Source: a bacterium (GTDB lineage Bacteria > Pseudomonadota > Alphaproteobacteria > Rhizobiales > Xanthobacteraceae). Taken from it: 19,658 bases of DNA. The DNA lies in NCBI GenBank assembly GCA_029946075.1, contig JAQSDT010000687.1:1-19658 (forward strand), read 5' to 3'. Below the pieces are notes generated by a model. That model saw nothing but the letters and a program-made list of their open reading frames with translations, was not told where the DNA came from and searched no databases. Positions 15,474-19,658 of the stretch are shown here, in pieces; positions within the stretch are counted from its first letter, which is position 1, and every line of letters starts with the position of its first letter. Made by a program: the position numbers and the translations under genes.

Positions 15474-16577
15474 TCAGATCGGCAGTCCGAGTTGCGGCTC
15501 AACCTGGAATTCGCCGTGTAACGCGGACAGCGAGATCCCCAAAAGACGGACTGGCTTCGGGACGGGCATCTCGCTCTGCAGGAGACCGACAGACAGTCGT
15601 TCCAATTTGCTGCGGCTCGAGACCGCGATGGACACGGATTTGCTGCGCGTGATGATCTCGAAGTCATTGAACTTCACCTTTAGGGTGACCGTGCGTCCCC
15701 GCGCGCCCTTTTCGTCGCAGTGCCGCCAGACCTTGTCGATCAGCGGCTGCAGTTCGGCGACCATGGCGTCGAAGTCGGCGAGATCGGTGGAGAACGTATT
15801 TTCTGCGCCCACGGATTTCCGGACACGGTCGGCGCGGACCTCGCGGTTGTCGACGCCCCGCGAGATCCAGGAGTAGTAGGTTCCGGCCTTGCCGAAATTG
15901 GCCTGCATGAATTCGAGCGACTGATTGCGCATATCGAGACCGGTGCGGAGCCCGAGGCCGTTCATTTTTGCAGTGGTTGCCGGCCCGATGCCGTGAAACT
16001 TGCCGACCGGCAGGTTTTCTACGAACGCCGACCCCATCTCCGGTGTGATGACGTACTGGCCGTTCGGCTTACGGTGATCGGAGGCGAGCTTTGCCAGAAA
16101 CTTGTTGTAGGAAATGCCGGCGGATGCGTTGAGACCGGTCACTTCCTTGATCTTCGAACGGATCGCCAACGCCACATCCCGGGCCAACGGAATGCCCTGG
16201 AGATTTTCGGTGACGTCCAGATAAGCCTCGTCCAGCGACAGCGGCTCGATGATCAGCGTGTGCTCGGCGAAGATCTCGCGGATCTGCTGCGAGACTGCCT
16301 TGTACACCTCGAAACGCGGCTTCACGAAGATCAGGTCTGGGCATTGCCGCTTCGCGGTAACCGATGGCATGGCCGACCTGACGCCGAACTTGCGCGCTTC
16401 GTAGCTGGCCGCCGCCACGACGCCGCGCTCCCGGGATCCGCCGACGGCCACCGGCTTTCCGCGGAGATCCGGATTGTCGCGCTGCTCGACGGACGCATAG
16501 AAGGCGTCCATGTCGACGTGGATGATCTTGCGTTGACGCCCCGGGGAAGCTGCCTGGTCGTCGTCCTCGTCGGTCAC
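15474..16577 (-). CDS. dinB: DNA polymerase IV (367 aa)
   Basis: This is a Y-family translesion polymerase. The N-terminal catalytic motif HVDMDAFYASVE (20-31, with D22) and the second carboxylate motif SLDEAYLDV (114-122, D116/E117) are intact. The fingers motif AAASYEARKFGVRSAM and the thumb GIGPATTAKMNGLG helix-hairpin-helix are present, followed by a little-finger region. No clear beta-clamp motif is evident at the C-terminus, which reads PQLGLPI. The start is GTG in GTGA overlapping the stop of the YedK-type gene, so it is coupled to that gene. It is the last gene of a minus-strand operon headed by a LexA box, consistent with SOS control. Confidence 0.93.
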   Translation of the reverse strand: MTDEDDDQAASPGRQRKIIHVDMDAFYASVEQRDNPDLRGKPVAVGGSRERGVVAAASYEARKFGVRSAMPSVTAKRQCPDLIFVKPRFEVYKAVSQQIREIFAEHTLIIEPLSLDEAYLDVTENLQGIPLARDVALAIRSKIKEVTGLNASAGISYNKFLAKLASDHRKPNGQYVITPEMGSAFVENLPVGKFHGIGPATTAKMNGLGLRTGLDMRNQSLEFMQANFGKAGTYYSWISRGVDNREVRADRVRKSVGAENTFSTDLADFDAMVAELQPLIDKVWRHCDEKGARGRTVTLKVKFNDFEIITRSKSVSIAVSSRSKLERLSVGLLQSEMPVPKPVRLLGISLSALHGEFQVEPQLGLPI

Positions 16578-17299
16578 GTTGTCGGCCCGATCGGGTCTTC
16601 CTTGACCCCGCGGGCGACGATCCGGAGCGTTCCGTCGGCAAGCGGCCGCTGCAGCTTCAAGGCCTCGTCCGAAGGAGCCGTCATCCAGGCCTCCACTTCG
16701 TCCGGCGTTGTCAGGACCACCGGCATTGCCTTCGGGTGGATGGCGCCTACCTCTGCGTTCGGCTCCGTTGTCAGGAACGCGAAGAGGTCGTTGGTCGTCT
16801 CACCTTCCTTGACCTTCCGGACGGACGTCCAGTTTGTCCAGATGCCGGCGAAGCAGGCGAGGGGACGGGTCTCATCGAGCGCGAACCAGATATCACCGCC
16901 CTCGGCTTTGTTGAATTCGCTGAACGAGTTGAACGGCACCACGCAGCGGTTGTCGGTCCCCAGCCATCGCGTCCAGTGCTTGCTTTTCACGTTGCGGATG
17001 TTTGTCGTGCCGCCGTCCGGCTCCATCCGCAGCAGTTCCTTGAAATCGACGGTCTTGCCCTTGGCCTGCAGCTTTTCGGCCCGTTTCTTGGTGGCGTCCA
17101 CCAGCGCCTTTGACGACGATGGCATTCCCCAACGCGCTGTGGTGAGTTCGCGGCCCTCGGCGCCGTTGCGTACGATCGGTGCCTTGTAGTCGGGAAAAAC
17201 CCCCGGCATCGGCGCCAGATTACCAACGTATCGGTTCACGACGCGGAACAGCGCGCTGATGGCGGCCTGGTTGGTCGTGATCGAGTAGAGATTGCACAT
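16574..17299 (-). CDS. yedK: SOS response-associated abasic-site protein (HMCES/YedK family, 241 aa)
   Basis: The protein begins Met-Cys (C2), the residue that after Met removal forms the thiazolidine crosslink to abasic sites in single-stranded DNA. The supporting motifs are visible: ARWGMP (55-60), TTNIRNV (98-104), the glutamate motif PFNSFSEF (E128; usually GFYEW in relatives) and the histidine motif IHPKAMPVVL (H188). Length is close to the family norm of about 220-240. It follows the zinc-ribbon-like gene with three bases between stop and start, and overlaps dinB. The shared LexA box upstream suggests induction with polymerase IV. Confidence 0.9.
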   Translation of the reverse strand: MCNLYSITTNQAAISALFRVVNRYVGNLAPMPGVFPDYKAPIVRNGAEGRELTTARWGMPSSSKALVDATKKRAEKLQAKGKTVDFKELLRMEPDGGTTNIRNVKSKHWTRWLGTDNRCVVPFNSFSEFNKAEGGDIWFALDETRPLACFAGIWTNWTSVRKVKEGETTNDLFAFLTTEPNAEVGAIHPKAMPVVLTTPDEVEAWMTAPSDEALKLQRPLADGTLRIVARGVKEDPIGPTT

Positions 17300-17302
17300 T
17301 GG

Positions 17303-17752
17303 TCAGGCTTCGGTCGGAGTGTGGCGTGGCTGCCAGGCCAATTGTAGCAGAGTCGCGGATGGACGCCGGTCCGCCTTGGTGCATTTGCGGCAGCGCAGCC
17401 GGCTGGCGAGATCGTGCACGAAGGTGGTCGGTGGGTGCTTCATTGCCGCGAGGTCGACGTCGCTCGGCGTCTTGCAGCGCGCGCACTGGATCTCCAGCCA
17501 AGGGAAGCCGCCATTCACCGCTTGATCGATCGTCGGGGATGGATCAATCGGTTCCCCGTCTGACCACATGCGTTCGTTCCAACTCTCGCATAGCAGCTTG
17601 TCGGCCCGCTGGATGAGCGCTTCCCCCTTCGCCCGCGTCTCCGCCGATTGGGTAGCCAGGATGTTGGCCATTGCCCGCGCCTTGCCAAGCTCCTTCGCCA
17701 GAGCCTTGCGGTCGCCGCCCGACAGCGGCGTAGGGTGATACTTCGGGGCCAT
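17303..17752 (-). CDS. Hypothetical zinc-ribbon-like protein (149 aa)
   Basis: I do not recognise a named family. Two CxxC knuckles are visible near the C-terminus (CARCKTPSD and CRKCTKADRRP) about 30 residues apart, fitting a zinc ribbon. The N-terminal half is helical and rich in Ala, Lys and Glu (GGDRKALAKELGKARAMANILATQSAETRAKGEALIQRAD is broken here only for description of a long helix at about residues 12-50). The ATG at 17752 is preferred over a TTG six codons upstream. It lies 45 bases after the frameshifted zinc-ribbon gene and three bases before yedK, so it is part of the SOS operon. A DNA-binding or DNA-repair accessory role is an inference from context. Confidence 0.7.
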   Translation of the reverse strand: MAPKYHPTPLSGGDRKALAKELGKARAMANILATQSAETRAKGEALIQRADKLLCESWNERMWSDGEPIDPSPTIDQAVNGGFPWLEIQCARCKTPSDVDLAAMKHPPTTFVHDLASRLRCRKCTKADRRPSATLLQLAWQPRHTPTEA

Positions 17753-17797
17753 CCGGACATCCAGGCGCAAAGAGATCGGATCGGCAATCCGAGCGGG

Positions 17798-18192
17798 TTA
17801 CGGAGTCTCGAACGCCGGCCAGCACCCGTCTTCTTCATGCCTGCCAGTGCGCTGCTGGCAGGTGTTGTCGAGCAGCCGCTGCGCGACGTCCTTCCAGACC
17901 GCGTTGTCGCCATACAATCGGACTGCATCGGCGGTCTGGATTTCCACGGTCCGCTCGCAGCGGCGGCAGGAGATGCGCAGCACGTGACGCTGAATCTCGG
18001 AAAGGCGTCGTTGCCGCAGCTGGGCCCCTGTCGCGTCGGCGCGAGGGTCTTTGAGGACCGAATCCCAATATTCCGCCGGAGGGGCGCATCCGGAGCCGCA
18101 GCGGAGGGGCCAGGCCTATGTGCGGCTTCAGCTGCCAGCTTTTCCATCTGCTTTGGGGTCGGCTTGCGCCAGCTCGCGGGTCGGTCGGTCAT
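17798..18192 (-). pseudogene. Frameshifted small zinc-ribbon protein, first gene of the SOS operon
   Basis: The frame opens with ATG at 18192 (MTDRPASWRKPTPKQMEKL) and reads well up to a run of four C on the minus strand (18084-18081). There the reading shifts: the sensible continuation, PPAEYWDSVLKDPRADATG and on to the stop at 17800-17798, is in another frame. One missing C (four instead of five) explains it exactly. The continuation carries CRRCERTVE and a later C...C pair (DNTCQQ, DGCWPAF), a plausible zinc ribbon, giving about 131 residues when repaired. Either the gene is broken or the run is a sequencing error. It begins ten bases downstream of the LexA box. Confidence 0.7.
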
Positions 18193-18201
18193 TCCGAATT
18201 A

Positions 18202-18216
18202 GAACATAAAGAGAAC
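18202..18216 (-). promoter_or_regulatory. LexA (SOS) box, GTTC-N7-GTTC
   Basis: The plus strand reads GAAC (18202-18205), seven bases, GAAC (18213-18216); on the minus strand this is GTTC-TCTTTAT-GTTC. This is the direct-repeat LexA operator of alphaproteobacteria. It ends ten bases before the ATG at 18192 and therefore sits in the promoter of the minus-strand zinc-ribbon/yedK/dinB operon. It is also 120 bases upstream of ku, which runs the other way, so ku could be influenced too. Confidence 0.8.
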
Positions 18217-18335
18217 AAAAGTCGAGTCCGATTGGCCCGCTCCGTGAAAAAATCCTCCTGTTGGAAAGGTCGCGATGTCGGAACCAAGCCGGGCCATTCG
18301 TCTTGAATCGAGCATCAGTATTGGAGTTCCCCGTC

Positions 18336-19268
18336 ATGGCCCCCCGCGCTAACTGGAAAGGCTTCCTGCGCCTTTCCCTCGTCACCTGTCCCGTCGCGCT
18401 CTACCCGGCCACGTCAGATTCAGAAAAGGTCTCCTTCAACCAGCTTAACCGGAAGACCGGCCATCGCATCAAATACGCCAAGGTCGATGCCGACACGGGC
18501 GAGGAGGTCGCCAACGAGGACATCATTAAGGGCTACAAGGTCGACACCGACACCTTCATCGAGGTGACCAAGGAGGAGCTCGAGAACGTCGCGCTGGAAT
18601 CGACGCGAACGATCGAGATCGACGAGTTCGTCGACCGCAGCGAGATCGACCCGCGATATCTGATCCGTCCCTACTACCTGGTGCCAGACGGCAAGGTCGG
18701 TCACGACGCCTTCGCCGTCGTCCGCGAAACGATCCGTGAGATGAACAAGGTCGCGATCGGACGGGTGGTGCTGACCAACCGAGAGCACATCATCGCGCTC
18801 GATCCACTGGACAAGGGCTTGATGGGAACGTTGCTGCGCTATCCTTACGAGGTGCGTTCTGCGGACGAATATTTCGACGACATCCAGGATGTCAAAGTGA
18901 CCAAGGACATGCTCGATCTCGCCAGGCACATCGTCAACCAGAAGGCGGGCCACTTCGAGCCGGACAAGTTCGAAGACCAGTACGAAACTGCCCTGATCGA
19001 CCTCATCAACAAGAAGCGCGCCGGCAAACCCATCACCGCGAAAGAGCGGCCGCGTGGCGAAAACGTCGTGGACCTGATGGACGCGCTGCGCAAGAGCATC
19101 GGCGGAGGCGCGGCGGCAGCGACGGAGGCGCCGAAGAAGTCAGCCAAGAAGGCGGGCAAAGCGGCGGCCGGGCAGAAGGAAATGCTGATGCCGATTGCCG
19201 GCAAGAAACCGGCCAAGGAGGCCGCGGCCAAGAAGCTGGCGGCCAAACCGCAGCGGAAGTCGGCTTAA
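18336..19268 (+). CDS. ku: Non-homologous end-joining protein Ku (310 aa)
   Basis: This is a bacterial Ku homodimer subunit that binds double-strand ends and recruits LigD. The N-terminus (MAPRANWKGFLRLSLVTCPVALYPA) and the ring-domain segments (YLIRPYYLVPDG, GRVVLTNREHIIALDP, YEVRSADEYF) are characteristic. The C-terminal 60 residues form a Lys/Ala-rich tail (APKKSAKKAGKAA and similar) typical of long-tailed Ku proteins in soil bacteria, which aids DNA binding. I start at 18336 because family members begin with this sequence and GGAG lies nine bases upstream; the in-frame ATG at 18261 adds an unrelated leader. No ligD is seen in the window. It is divergent from the SOS operon. Confidence 0.93.
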   Translation: MAPRANWKGFLRLSLVTCPVALYPATSDSEKVSFNQLNRKTGHRIKYAKVDADTGEEVANEDIIKGYKVDTDTFIEVTKEELENVALESTRTIEIDEFVDRSEIDPRYLIRPYYLVPDGKVGHDAFAVVRETIREMNKVAIGRVVLTNREHIIALDPLDKGLMGTLLRYPYEVRSADEYFDDIQDVKVTKDMLDLARHIVNQKAGHFEPDKFEDQYETALIDLINKKRAGKPITAKERPRGENVVDLMDALRKSIGGGAAAATEAPKKSAKKAGKAAAGQKEMLMPIAGKKPAKEAAAKKLAAKPQRKSA

Positions 19269-19439
19269 GGCATCCTTGCGGTGGATTCACGGAAGGCTTG
19301 CTCCGACACGCCGGATGCATCGGGGATATTGCCTAGGCCGGCCGCTCTGTTCGCCCGCTTTGGAAATTCTCTGCTCGCGAGGTAGACAGCACGGCTGATC
19401 GCATGGCAGCGGGCAGTGGGCGGTGCGGGGAAGCGTCTC

Positions 19440-19658
19440 ATGGCGAGAAAACTCAAGACCTACCAGACCTTGCTGGGCTTCTTCGATCTGGCGATGGCCG
19501 CTCCCTCCATGAAAGCGGCCCTGGAAGCCTGGGGCGCAGACAGCAATCTCTTCCATCAGGGCGCGGCAAAGGAGAGCCACGACCCGGACGTCATCGCCGC
19601 GACCATGGCAAAGCCTGGCGTCGTTCTCAGGCGTCCGGTTGGAACCGATCGACCTTTC
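19440..19658 (+). CDS. Small conserved hypothetical protein (C-terminus beyond right edge)
   Basis: The frame opens with ATG at 19440 (MARKLKTYQTLLGFFDLAMA) and stays open for 73 codons to the edge. The text has a charged N-terminus, a helical middle (MKAALEAWGADSNLFHQGAA) and a basic segment near residue 63 (VVLRRPVG). I recognise the style from small genes near ku in Bradyrhizobium-type genomes, but know no function. It starts 171 bases after ku on the same strand. No clear terminator is visible between them, so co-transcription is possible. Confidence 0.7.
   Translation, partial: MARKLKTYQTLLGFFDLAMAAPSMKAALEAWGADSNLFHQGAAKESHDPDVIAATMAKPGVVLRRPVGTDRPF

Overview
The window is high-GC DNA from an alphaproteobacterium, most likely a member of the Rhizobiales and possibly of the Bradyrhizobium type. 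Three things point that way: a GTTC-N7-GTTC LexA box, a 3' fragment of an initiator tRNA with a rhizobial-type sequence, and a Ku protein followed by a small gene of a kind I associate with Bradyrhizobium. The genus is inferred from protein style, not from a marker gene.

Region 1 (1-1676) is the end of an integrated element. It holds a tyrosine recombinase gene that runs off the left edge, a 73-residue protein just upstream of it on the same strand, and a 56-bp fragment matching the 3' half of tRNA-fMet(CAT). The fragment is the expected attachment-site duplication of a tRNA-integrating island. Its direction (CCA end to the right) suggests that the integrase-bearing element lies to its left.

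Region 2 (1677-15473) is an accessory, defence-like region. It starts with an orphan Cys/His-rich protein and an overlapping pair made of a three-helix membrane protein and a SAM methyltransferase. Two convergent blocks follow. On the plus strand is a translationally coupled pair: a 790-aa protein with an Hsp90/MORC-like GHKL ATPase domain plus a histidine-kinase core, and a 635-aa protein with an atypical receiver domain and a C-terminal region of about 400 residues that I do not recognise. On the minus strand is a four-gene operon encoding a cysteine desulfurase, a DUF4007 protein, a 1,152-aa P-loop ATPase and a PAPS-reductase-like PP-loop protein. This is the gene content of SspABCD-type DNA phosphorothioation. 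I do not see SspE or another known restriction partner in the window. The kinase-receiver pair facing the operon is therefore the best local candidate for a sensing or restriction module, and is the most interesting hypothesis here.

Region 3 (15474-19658) is a DNA-damage block. An SOS operon on the minus strand (frameshifted zinc-ribbon protein, zinc-ribbon-like protein, HMCES/YedK-type abasic-site protein, DNA polymerase IV) is headed by a LexA box at 18202-18216. The NHEJ gene ku runs divergently, followed by the start of a small conserved gene cut by the right edge.

Taken together, the minus-strand operon would write sulfur into the DNA backbone, the convergent pair may read that state or respond to invasion, and the neighbouring SOS and NHEJ genes repair damaged DNA. 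The last link is only proximity.
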